NCBI GenBank assembly: GCA_949361645.1
Contig: OX442421.1
Span: forward strand, 2,974,633 to 3,038,632
Reading direction: 5' to 3'
Source of the DNA: Spongilla lacustris
Taxonomy: Eukaryota; Porifera; Demospongiae; Spongillida; Spongillidae
Length of the DNA stretch: 64,000 bases
In this document: positions 1 through 9,941 of the stretch, one piece after another
Numbering within the stretch: the stretch's first letter is position 1
How the letters are laid out: each line of letters begins with the position of its first letter
Notes under the pieces: model-generated
The model's input: only the letters and a program-made list of their open reading frames with translations
Database searches by the model: none
Told to the model about the DNA's origin: nothing
Position numbers and translations under genes: made by a program

Positions 1-138
1 TGGAAGTGCTTATCTAGTTGTGAATATCATTAAAAACGTGAATAACGGTGGGGACCCTAATCTTCAGGATTGCCAATTTAAAATTTAATCTAGGCCATAA
101 CGTATTCAATAACGTAACGTAATTTGGGCACTAATCTG
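1..138. mobile_element. Terminus of TTAA-flanked element, copy A (body lies left of window)
   Basis: The last 60 bases match the inverted end of copy B (from 8158) and the end of copy C (to 55484), finishing in GGGCACTAATCTG followed by TTAA at 139-142. The shared sequence runs leftwards, so the body is outside the window. The superfamily is not certain; exact TTAA flanks at three of the five ends seen in the window suggest a piggyBac-like or Kolobok-like target preference. Confidence 0.7.
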
Positions 139-1160
139 TTAAGGTAGTGTGTGATCCTTTGGCTTGCGTTTGATACGTCGGCATGTCTCATCTATTGCTG
201 TTATGCAATCTTGCCATTCTTCTGCTTCACTTTCCCCTACACTGCATGGATACATCTTAAAGGTAGCCTCCTTAACAGATTTTATCCGGATGGGGTCTAG
301 TTTGGGTTTATCATATCTCCCACTGACATTGCTGCTCACTCGTTCATGGGTAGTAAAAACAGATCTGACCATGTTGGCACCAAAGTTTTTCCTGGAACAA
401 CTCTTTAGCCGAACTGCTGCCAGCAAACTACTTGAATAAAGTTGAGACCCCATTGCACTTGGACATGATTCGCCTTGGCCCAAAGGATGATTAATATAAA
501 ATGGAGGCAGTGAAGGCATTGGTGGAGGGAGTGGTGGTACATCATCGTCATCATCTAGCCACCCAATGGCATTGCTGGTTGGCAGGTGAGATGAAGCTTC
601 ATTGGTGCTTGGCAGGAGGGATGAAACTGCATTGGTGGTTGGCAGCCATGGCAGGTGGGATGAAACTGCATTGGTGGATGACAGGTGGGATGAAGCTTCA
701 TTGGTGGCTGCATTGGTGGTTGGCAGCCATGGCAGGTGGGATGAAACTGCATTGGTGGATGACAGGTGGGATGAAGCTTCATTGGTGGATGACAGGTGGG
801 ATGAAAATGCATTGGTGGATGGCAGCCATGGCAGGTGGGATGAAGCTTCATTGGTGGATACATTGGTGGATGACAGGTGGGATGAAACTGCAGCATTGGT
901 GATTGGCTGGTGGAAAGAATCGGCATTGGTGATTGGCTGGTGGAAAGACACAGCATTGGTTGTTGGCTGGTGGAGAGACACAGCATTGGTGGATGGCAAG
1001 TGGGAAGGACCAGCATTTGATGGTTGAAGTGAACGACCAGCAAGTGACAGGATACAAGGCAGCAAACTTTCCATCATCTGCTTTATAGCTTTCAGCATTT
1101 CATCATTGTCCTTGACAGCACTCACAATAGCCTCAGCATGTTCTTTACAGTAGCAGTGTT
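139..1160 (-). CDS. BEN-domain protein, C-terminal exon
   Basis: Encodes the C-terminal part of a BEN-domain protein; BEN domains bind DNA and recruit chromatin regulators in the nucleus. The last ~100 residues carry the family pattern: LKSCSRKNFGANMVRSVF, then NVSGR, LDPIRIKSVKEATFKMYP, and AIDETCRRIKRKPK. Before the domain is a long low-complexity stretch of Ser/Thr/His/Pro repeats (STNAVSSHLP type) and an acidic-proline patch (DDDDDVPPLPPPMP). The exon's 5' edge near 1160 is uncertain: the open frame has no ATG at its start, so it is probably an internal/last exon spliced to 1666-2263. The stop codon TAA at 139-141 lies in the TTAA flanking transposon copy A. Frame is open throughout, so this exon could be functional, although the preceding exon has a frameshift. 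Confidence 0.8.
560..1030 (-). repeat. Coding minisatellite in BEN exon
   Basis: Imperfect 30- to 60-bp units built around 'ggtgggatgaagcttcattggtgg' variants. Units keep the reading frame and give STNxxSSHLP-like peptides. Both unit order and length vary, which suggests copy-number polymorphism. Confidence 0.85.
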
Positions 1161-1665
1161 CCAATAAATTTAAGAACAAATTATAATCATACCCCTCTCA
1201 CATACACCTAGGCAACATCACACCACCCACCAACATGCATGCACCTGGTCACATCCCTACCAACTACATGTACATTACATCACAGGTACACACACATGCA
1301 TACTCCGTTTGTACATGCCCTCCTTGCACACACTACACTGCACACACGCTCACACAACTTGCACAGTCTCCTTGTACATGCACACACACTACACACCCCT
1401 TGTATACATCCACCCTGCACACTCCCTTTGTACACACCCACCATTTCTTTTCCGAGACCTGCACTGTTTTTAGGAGTCAAGTTATTTATTTATAATTACT
1501 TCTACAGGAGCATAGAAATTGTAGCAATGTGTAAATGTACCTGTGAAGTTGGTGAAATGACATGTTTAATAGCAAAGTTCCCAGGTTTCTCATTTCTTGC
1601 ATTGGTCTATGGAAAGAAAGTTACTGACCACATGTACATGTTTAGACACTGTAGTATGTGCATAC
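1161..1665. other. Intron of BEN gene with CA-rich tract
   Basis: Between the coiled-coil exon (donor GTATGC, minus strand, 1660-1665) and the BEN exon. Holds a degenerate (CACA/CATGTACA)-rich stretch at 1200-1440. No other feature seen. Confidence 0.55.
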
Positions 1666-2263
1666 CTTCTTATTTGATTTTGATTCCTGTTTTTTGTTTG
1701 CCTTTTTTCTCTTCTTATTTAGGCCTGGGTTAGATGGTGTTTCTTTTTCCTTCACAATTTCTATTCCGTCCTTCTCTGTTGCACCTCCAGTTCCTTTTCT
1801 GCTTGCACCTCCAGTTCCTTTTCTGCTTGCACCTCCAGTTCCTTTTCTGCTTGCACCTCCAGTTCCTTTTCTGCTTGCACCTCCAGTTCCTTTTCTGCTT
1901 GCACCTCCAGTTCCTTTTCTGCTTGCACCTCCAGTTCCTTTTCTGCTTGCACCTCCAGTTCCTTTACTGCTTGCACCTCCAGTTCCTTTTCTGCTTGCAC
2001 CTCCAGTTCCTTTTCTGCTTGCACCTCCAGTTCCTTTTCTGCTTGCACCTCCAGTTCCTTTTCTGCTTGCACCTCCAGTTCCTTTACTGCTTGCACCTCC
2101 AGTTCCTTTTCTGCTTGCACCTCCATTTCCTTTTCTCCTTGCACCTCCAGTTCCTTTTCTGCTTGTACCTCCATTTCATTCTCTGCTTCCACCTCCAGTT
2201 CCTTTTCTGCTTCCTTCATTTCTATTTCCTTCTCTAGCTCAGCTTTACATGTAGCTTCATCTC
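1666..2263 (-). CDS. BEN gene internal exon: charged helical repeat and Lys-rich linker
   Basis: Continues the BEN gene. After an N-terminal segment (GDEATCKAELEKEIEMK) come about 18 copies of an 8-residue unit of the type EVQAEKEL, encoded by a 24-bp minisatellite, then EKDGIEIVKEKETPSNP and a basic tail (NKKRKKANKK) that resembles a nuclear-localisation signal. BEN proteins often have a helical region between an N-terminal module and BEN. The last repeat unit lacks one G relative to the others (near 1780), which throws the frame; the Lys-rich segment is read in the shifted frame and ends at a good donor (AAG|GTATGC). Either this allele is broken or the base is a sequencing/assembly slip in the repeat. 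Confidence 0.65.
1775..2215 (-). repeat. 24-bp coding minisatellite
   Basis: About 18 units of 24 bp (core CTTGCACCTCCAGTTCC on the plus strand). Highly homogeneous in the middle with variants at both edges, as expected for unequal exchange. Period 8 residues is not a heptad. Confidence 0.95.
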
Positions 2264-2298
2264 CTTTATATTGTATTCATAGTATGGTTACGTTTTAC

Positions 2299-2484
2299 CT
2301 GTATCAACAAGCTTACCACAGAAAATTATTTTGCCATGATAAATGGTGTTCTTCCACCACTGAACACCACACTGCATTCCAACACCCACTTGGCCAACTG
2401 GCAACACTACCCTTTTCTGGTTGACCACACACATGGTGTCATCCACATCAAAGTGAATGAGGTAATGCGTAGGCGTTTTAGTCG
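2299..2484 (-). CDS. BEN gene upstream exon
   Basis: Open exon of 186 bp bounded by AG (2485-2486 side) and a GTAAAACG donor at 2291-2298. It reads HYLIHFDVDDTMCVVNQK, ...GMQCGVQWWKNTIYHGKI, IFCGKLVDTG, a pattern like the N-terminal module (short acidic Val-rich strand followed by 'V.W....Y.A.I') that precedes BEN in many invertebrate proteins; that likeness is from memory of the family. Joining at 2299/2263 keeps the frame (phase 1) and implies an intron of only 35 nt. The true first exon was not found. Confidence 0.5.
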
Positions 2485-3279
2485 CTGGTAATTGTTACGT
2501 AGATCAGATAAATATCAGATCTAAGGACATGTAGCCACTTACTCTTAAGCGATTCCGTACAGGCCACATGCAACATTATCGAACGTGGAGAAAAACAAAG
2601 AAGTGAGCGAGAAACAGAATATCACGTCCGTTGTGCAGCTGCTATGTTGTGCAGCTGCTATGTACCCTACATGTATATCACTCGTGCTGTAAATTATAAA
2701 TGAATTTTCCATGCGAGTGCTTCGCGTGTGCCGTGCGAGTACCTATTATGTTTACAACGAGTGATTAGTCGCGAGCGATTATTGCTCGCTCGCTCGCCAC
2801 TCGCTCGCCACTCGCGTGTGACACGCGAGCGAGTGTAAACTTGCGGGTGAGCGGTACTGTACCTACATTTAGCACAGAATGTCAGCCAGGTAGATTTAGG
2901 TCTGTAATAATTATTGTTCATTAGTTTCCATAATTCCTTGTTTCCTTACTTTTTCTGTATATAAATCCTACATCACCAATTTTATTTTAATTGAATTTTT
3001 AATATCTTGTGCACATAGCAAAGTGTACACATGTAGCAATACTAATGACATGAACACACCAAAGAATATTTAAAAGCCTCTGTACAACAAATGATTAAAG
3101 TGTCCAGACACTTCATTAATGAGCCTCAACTTGGAATTCCTACCTGTGTATGCAATGTAAAGCATGCATATCACCACAGCCCAACAACTGTTGTCATCAA
3201 CATCTCATCAGGTATACATTTATCAAAAAGTGGTACCAATGAGTTCCTATTGCTACAACCCTCATAGTCCTTATAAATA
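2485..3279. other. Upstream region of BEN gene, CpG-rich patch
   Basis: 2700-2850 is rich in CGCGAGCGA/TCGCTCGC words in both orientations, a local CpG-rich dyad-rich patch. Could be promoter-proximal sequence of the BEN gene, but no core promoter element is evident. Remainder is AT-rich and featureless. Confidence 0.35.
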
Positions 3280-3284
3280 TTGGT

Positions 3285-4153
3285 ACATACCCCTCATGGT
3301 CCTATTGGTACACCAATTGGTACACCCCTCATAGTCCTAAATTGGTACACCCTTCATGGTCCTATTAGTACACCCTTCATGGTCCTATTGATACACCTCT
3401 CATGGTCCTATTGGTACACTCCTCATGGTCCTATTGGTACACCCTTAATGGTCCTATTGGTACACCCCTCATGGTCCTATTGGTACACCCCTCATGGTCC
3501 TATTGGTACACCCTTCACGGTCCTAAATTGGTACACCCCTCATGGTCCTATATTGGTACACCCTTCATGGTCCTATTGGTACACCGTTCATGGTCCTATT
3601 GGTATACCCCTCATGGTCCTATATTTGTACACCCGTCATGGTCCTATTAGTACACCCTTCATAGTCCTATTGGTACACCCTTCATGATCCTATTGGTACA
3701 CCCCTCATGGTCATATTGGTACACCAATTGGTACACCCCTCATAGTCCTAAATAGGTACACCCTTCATGGTCCTATTAGTACACCCTTCATGGTCCTATT
3801 AGTACACCCTTCATGGTCCTATTAGTACACCCTTCATGGTCCTATTAGTACACCCTTCATGGTCCTATTAGTACACCCTTCATGGTCCTATTAGTACACC
3901 CTTCATGGTCCTATTAGTACACCCTTCATGGTCCTATTAGTACACCCTTCATGGTCCTATTAGTACACCCTTCATGGTCCTATTGGTACACCCTTCATGG
4001 TCCTATTGGTACACCCTTCATGGTCCTATTGGTACACCCTTCATGGTCCTATTAGTACACCCTTCATGGTCCTATTGGTACACCCTTCATGGTTCTATTG
4101 GTACACCCTTCATGGTCCTATTGGTACACCCCTCATGGTCCGATTAGTACACC
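3285..4153. repeat. 23-bp minisatellite, left part
   Basis: About 38 units of TTCATGGTCCTATTNGTACA plus CCC. The array is cut at 4161/4162 by hAT-A and resumes at 15744 in the same phase. It lies in the intron that follows the ankyrin exon at 16023-16115. Confidence 0.95.
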
Positions 4154-4417
4154 CTTCATTGTAGGGTGTGTAACCTTTTACATAAATCAAAATCGATTAT
4201 TTCGACTATGAAAAAAAGTCCAAACAATTTTTCAGGTTTATAGCAACTTGCAAATCGGTTATTAGAAACATTAAATCCATTTTGGCGATTAATGCACTAC
4301 TAATATGCCAACGAATACCTAGGTTTTTCCAGGTTTTCCTGATTTTTGATATTGGCACGATAAATCACCGTTTCTCGAGTCTATACTCGTTGTATTGCTT
4401 ATCAGCTGCTTATTTAA

Positions 4418-5043
4418 CTCTTTGGACGTCAATATGACGTCGTTAATTGTCAGCTACGTTTTTAATTATGGCTACCGTAGCTTATTAGTCGCCGAAAACT
4501 CGCTGTTCTTGAAGAATCACACGGTTAGCTTACTTTAAAGATATTACTATGATAAAAGGCGTTTTGTGATGTTTGTTTTGATATATTTATATTTGGTGTT
4601 TGAAAAACAATGGTTGCTAACAGCACCCGATATAGGCGGAGCCAAGTGGGCAGGGATTTGAAGCTGTATGTCATGTATACTATAAAACAGGCGACGAAAA
4701 CACGATATTTTTGTCCCTTGGTGTTATTTCTAAGGTCCAGGTTTAGAAAAATGCTTCACTCTCCCCTATTTTAGTAGAGCAAGCGGGTGCTAATTCAAAG
4801 CCGCTAGTGACGATAGAGGCGCCATTACACATACAGCTGCAGCTGTTAGTTACCGCTTACCTTTCAATTAAAAACCAACACTCCAGTCATAGTTCTATGC
4901 CCCGAGCGCTGTTTGGTGCACAAAGTGCGTAATAACCATGTGACACAGATTGGTTTTTTAATACGTGTGCACATTTATGTGCACTTGGCGGTGAACGCGG
5001 GGTGCAATTATTGCACATAAATGTGCACTTGGCGGTCAAAGAG
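4418..5043 (+). mobile_element. TTAA MITE, copy 1
   Basis: Non-coding element bounded by TTAA (4414-4417 and 5044-5047), ends CTCTTTGG... and ...GTCAAAGAG. Near the right end the motif TGCACTTGGCGGT occurs twice, each preceded by an AT-centred dyad (TGCACATTTATGTGCA type). Copies 2 and 3 are at 20844-21475 and 57134-57759. The TTAA target and termini are consistent with a piggyBac-derived MITE. Confidence 0.85.
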
Positions 5044-5246
5044 TTAAATCATCAAACAACAGTTACACACGAACACGTGGGCTATATGATAGTATCCACA
5101 GGGACTGCCAGCGAGGTACATTCCACTGTTACGCCACACCCACTGGTGGGAATGATTTCAATGGCGGTGGATGGTAATTATAAGTGTTTCAAGCTTTTTA
5201 ATTTTTCACCGAAAAACACATTCTTGTTTGCTTGCTCGGCGTCGCT

Positions 5247-7232
5247 CAGTGGCGGATCCAGGTCTAAGGGGTCTAAAGACCCCCCTCTCGGCCCGACCAG
5301 TTATGAATAGAATAATTAATTTCAATTTGATTCAATCCACTCTCGCTACATTTGATGATAGTGTCAAAGCTTGCTTCATGGAGTGCACTGCTATTGACTT
5401 GTCACCTAACTGCCCAGCCTGGAAGCAAGCCATGCTGAGCTTATCCCATGGCGGTTTGGACCTTCGATCTGTTTCCTCCATTGCTCTGCTGCATACATCA
5501 GCTCTATTAGTGCCTCCTTCCCTGACCACATCAATTCACCATACCTCCTTGAGGCCATCAATATTTATAATGCCCTTGTTTCTCCCAATGAAGCTCTTTC
5601 ATCAACCTTTGACTCCATCCACACCAATCGACATGTTTTGTCACAGAATCTTGAAGACAAACAGTTTCAATCCCTCTTGCAAAGCAGCTCCTTAGCTGAC
5701 CGAGCCTGACTTCTTTCCGTCTCATCCCCACATGCTAGCTCTTGGTTGCGTGTCACCCCATCACCAGCCTTAGGCTTGCATCTAACACCTTCCGAATGTC
5801 AGTTTGCCATCAAATGGTGGCTTGGTATTCAGTTATGTGAGCCTGGCTCTGTGTGTGCCCTTTGCCCGACAAAAGCCCTTGAGGCTCACCACGCTCTAAC
5901 ATGCAAGAGGGGTTGCGCGTCATAACAACCTTCGCGACACCTTGCATCACCTCTTCAAGAAAGCCTTATACAACCCTAAGCTGGAAGCTGGCAGTGGTCT
6001 TGGTCATGACCAGAAACAATCTAGACCAGCAGAAATTCTAGTTAACAACTGGGGCTTCAATGGCAAACCTGCTGCGTTCGACCTATCTGTGTCGTCTCCG
6101 CTAAAACCTGACATAGTTTCCGAAGCGGGACACACAGCAGGCTCTGCAGCTTTTGCCACAGAACAGCGAAAGATACAAGCAAATTCAGGGATTTGTGCAG
6201 AACTAGGCTGGAGCTGCATACCCCTTGTTGTTGAATCATTCGGGGCCTGGGGCCAACTTGCCTCTGACAATTTCAAGAAACTTGCTTCCCGCCTTTCAGT
6301 CCAGGTTAACTCCTCCACTTCCACCACTCTGGACAGCATTTATTCCAGACTAAACCTTTCCCTTGTGCGCTCGAATGCCAGAGCATTTCTTGCAAGAGCA
6401 GGTCCCCGTGCTAAAGTCTCAGACCTCTACTTAGATGGTTGACTCATACATAGTTACATAGTTTACTAGTTTAATATTGAAATTTGTGTTTAACATGTGT
6501 ATTGTGAGGTTTGAATATTATTTCATGTATGCATACATTTTGATTTCCTTTTAAAAGTCAATTACATATGATTGACGCGTTAAAAAATGAAGCGTTCAAC
6601 GAGCAGAACACAAGTAAATTCGCGAGTTAGCGTTCCATTCATCCAACGTTTTCAGAGAGGGGGTTGGGGGTGGATCTAAAGCCAAAACCCTCCAAGACCG
6701 AGTAACCAAAATTAATGTTGTATGCGTGGTTAATTTAGTAGGTCTATTACTGTTAGTATTACCACGCGATCAAATGGTGTGAGCAGGAAGTAAAGACGTG
6801 AATTGGATGGGATCTCAGGTTCTTTTCCTCAGGAAACAGGTAGTTAAATAAATAGTTCAAATAGGTATATGAGGTAAAATGTATATGTCGTTTAGACCAC
6901 CATGTGGTCACAATGGCTTTGCGTTACCAATTTAATTGCTGAGCAGTGTGAATGAAGAGTTTCCTCGTCGCTATCCACGCAGGCTTCTATTAATCGTTGG
7001 TAGTTATCAATATTAAGTTCATATCACTGTCAAAACTGTGTATTTTCATGCTAAGTAAACACAAAAGTAAGAAAAGCGGCTGGGGCTTTGCCCCAGGCCC
7101 CAGTGGGGAAACTATCAGCGTTCCCCCAGACCCCCTGGCTGTCACTGGAGAGGGCATGCCCCCTCCGTACCCACCCCTGCTTGTGAATATAGTTATTAGA
7201 CTCCCCTTCCCGAAATCCTGGATCCGCCCCTG
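5247..7232 (+). mobile_element. CAGTGGCGGATCC-ended DNA element
   Basis: Left end CAGTGGCGGATCCAGG, right end CCTGGATCCGCCCCTG. Flanks TCGCT at 5242-5246 and 7233-7237 form a perfect 5-bp candidate duplication. CAGTGGCGGATCCAGG termini are common in animal DNA transposons; I do not assign the superfamily. It has been filled by a truncated non-LTR element (5300-6442). The GC-rich right subterminal part (7070-7215) encodes nothing recognisable. A third such end, alone, is at 17091. Confidence 0.7.
5300..6442 (+). pseudogene. 5'-truncated copy of the restriction-like-endonuclease non-LTR retrotransposon
   Basis: Broken reading frames match the C-terminal third of the element at 27560-31255: first KACFMECTAIDL / LSLSHGGLDLRSVSS, then after several frame changes SRPAEILVNNW, GKPAAFDLSVSSPL, CIPLVVESFGAWG and SLVRSNARAFLARAG. 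The polymerase domain is missing, as expected of 5' truncation at integration. Frameshifts between 5580 and 5940 separate the parts; the last 167 codons are open. Sequence identity by eye to the full copy is moderate, so this is an older or different subfamily member. Confidence 0.8.
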
Positions 7233-7237
7233 TCGCT

Positions 7238-7731
7238 ACCAACGCACTACTAAGTATGGGCAGGGACAAAAGCTTATTGAGACAAAGAAATGAAAATGAC
7301 TACCATATAGGCGTATTTTTCTAAAGAGTCATTAGCATGTCCATCCGCAGCTTGCGCTTGAGGCAAACATGTTTTGATTGGCGGCTTTGTCTTACGCGTG
7401 GAGCGGTGTTACACCATGAGGTTTCTAGCTGGTTGTGCTCAATGACAGTACTTATCAAATTATTGAGGTTCATGCTATTCGAACAACAGATTATAACTGT
7501 CAATGACGGCGGATGGGAACTATACGAGTTTCAGGCATTTTGTACCTGAAAGGAACATTTTAGTTATGATATTCAGAATGTCATGGCTGAACATCTGGAA
7601 AAGAGCCAGCCCCAGGTGTACATAAGTATTTGGACACCTGTCACCTGTGCAAAAGAGTACGTAGCGTATAACTAACGCACATGTACTATACATGTATATA
7701 TATATTTTTACCGATTAATTAACCTGTTATA
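7238..7731. other. hAT-A body remnant
   Basis: Own sequence of hAT-A between two inserted elements. Short open frames on both strands give no recognisable protein. Confidence 0.4.
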
Positions 7732-8879
7732 TTAGTAAGCAGGGTTGCCACGGTTAAGGTTAATATTTAACCATCGTAACTGCGATATATTGCGGTTAAA
7801 AATTACGTATTCTCAGGTATTCAGCACAAATAAAAAGCCAATTTTCGACCCCTAACCACGCTAGTGATCATGTTAAAGTACACTGTGGCAGTTCTTTGCT
7901 ATTCACAAGCAGCTGCTACTTGATGAACCTTGGGTGGTTTGCACCAAGTGCAGCGAGCTAGTGGGTTTTGTATGGTATTGTGAATACCTTTTAAAACAAA
8001 AGCCGGTGAAGTTTTACCGTGGACAGCATCACATCCAATCCCATGCATACCATCCAGTCCTAGCAAAGTTACTAGTACCATGCAAAGCTTCAGATATAAG
8101 AAGAGGCAAATGAGTAATATATAATCACCTTTGTGCAAAACAAATTCCAGGAATTAACAGATTAGTGCCCAAATTACATTACGTTATTGAATACGCTATG
8201 GCCCAGATTAATTTTTAAGTTTTCTTAGTTTTAATGTGGCCAGAGTGATGTGTCACATAACTTTTAAACAATGAAAGTTGTGTATTGTGAACTTTTCAAA
8301 GAACGATGGTAGGAGAGTTTGGCTATCAGATGGTGTACACTGATCGGTTTGATCACTCCTGAAACGGACGTGGTACCACGGACGAAGCTATGGAACGAAG
8401 CCATCAAGACACGCTCGACTGTCATATAGGATCGGAAGACGTAAGAAAGAGGTTAGCGCATAACTTTTTTGTGCACAGTACATTTGCTTTGGTATTCAGT
8501 TCATTCTACTTCGTTTTTGGGCATGCAAGTGGGTCAATATAGCATGCACCTGTCGCATAGGCCTTGGCTAATTCTATTCTGTAGCACCCGGTTTTGCGTC
8601 GTTCTATCAAGTAGCAGGGGAGGACGACGACGTTATTTACTTTTGCTGTAACACACTGCACTAGTGTTTGCATTACCATTCGCTATCTGTAGTGGTGGCA
8701 GCTGGTATGTATGCACTAATACTAACTTTGTCTAGTGGGGTACCTGTAGAGGGGGAGTGTTACCGTGCCATCGTGTGTGATGGCGTACGAGTGGTGACGG
8801 TACAAATGTGTAAGTGGGATGGAACTGGAAGGGGTGTGATGGTACATGTATTGTATGCAAGTGGGAGGGGTGTATATTT

Positions 8880-9941
8880 GGGAGGGGTATGATAGGTGGG
8901 AGGAGGGGTGTGTAATGTGTAGTTGGGAGGGGTATTATAAGTGGGAGGAGGGTGTATAGTTTGTAGTTGGGAGGGGTGTGATAGGTGGGAGGAGGTGTGT
9001 AGTGTGTAGTTGGAAGGGGTGTGATAGGTGGGGTGTGTGGTGTGATAGGTGGGGTGTGTGGTGTGATAGGTGGGTGTATAGTTGGGAGGGGTGTGATAGG
9101 TGGGGTGTATAGTTGGGAGGGGTGTGATGGGTGGGGTGTGTAGTTGTGAGGGGTGTGATAGGTGGGGTGTGTAGTTGGGAGGGGTGTGATAGGTGGGGTG
9201 TGTAGTTGGGAGGGGTGTGATAGGTGGGGTGTGTAGTTGGGAGGGTGTGATAGGTGGGGTGTGTAGTTGGAAGGGGTGTGATAGTGGGGTGTGTAGTTGA
9301 GAGGGGTGTGATAGGTGGGGTGTGTAGTTGGGAGGGGTGTGATAGGTGGGAGAGTGTGTAGTTAGGAGGGGTGTGAAGGTGGGAGGAGGGATGTGAAATG
9401 TGTTTAGGAAGGGGTGTGAATTATGTACATGTGGTATAGGAAGGGGTGTGAATTATGTACATGTGGTGTAGGAAGGGGTGTACATGTGTGTAGGAAGGGG
9501 TATGAGTGTACAAGTGTGTAGTGTAGGTGGGGTGTGATGATACTAATGTCTACATGTGTGGTGTGAGTTGTGTACATGTGTATAGGAAGGGGTGTGTGTG
9601 TGTACATGTATGTAGTATGTGATATGAGTGTGTACATGTGTATACAAAGGGGTGTGTACATGTGTGTAGGTGGGAGGGGTATTAGTTGTGTACATGTGTA
9701 GGAAGGAGAGTGAGTGTGTACATGTGTATACGAAGGGGGTTGTGTACATGTGTGTAGGTGGGAGGGGTGTTAGTTGTGTACATGTGTAGGAAGGAGTGCG
9801 AGTTGTGTATGTGTGTAGGAAGGGGTGTGAGTGTGTACATGAGTATAGGAAAAGTGAATTGCGTACATGTGTGTAGTATGTGTACATGTGAGGGGTGTGA
9901 GTTGTGTACATGTGTATGAAGGAGTGTGAGTGTACATGTGT
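8880..9941. repeat. GT-rich minisatellite of TTAA element, left part
   Basis: Units of about 28-32 bp around TGTGTAGTTGGGAGGGGTGT and later GTGTACATGTGTGTAGG. Continues at 11932-12083 and 14222-14400 after two insertions. The same array type is at 45340-45800 in copy C (opposite strand). Confidence 0.9.

Noticed and set aside
2694..2921. Arg/Ser-rich 75-codon frame
   Set aside because: It follows a CpG-rich dyad patch (CGCGAGCGA words); composition explains the openness.
3280..4161. CRISPR-like array of short repeats
   Set aside because: Units are contiguous with no unique spacers, the genome is an animal's and no cas genes occur.
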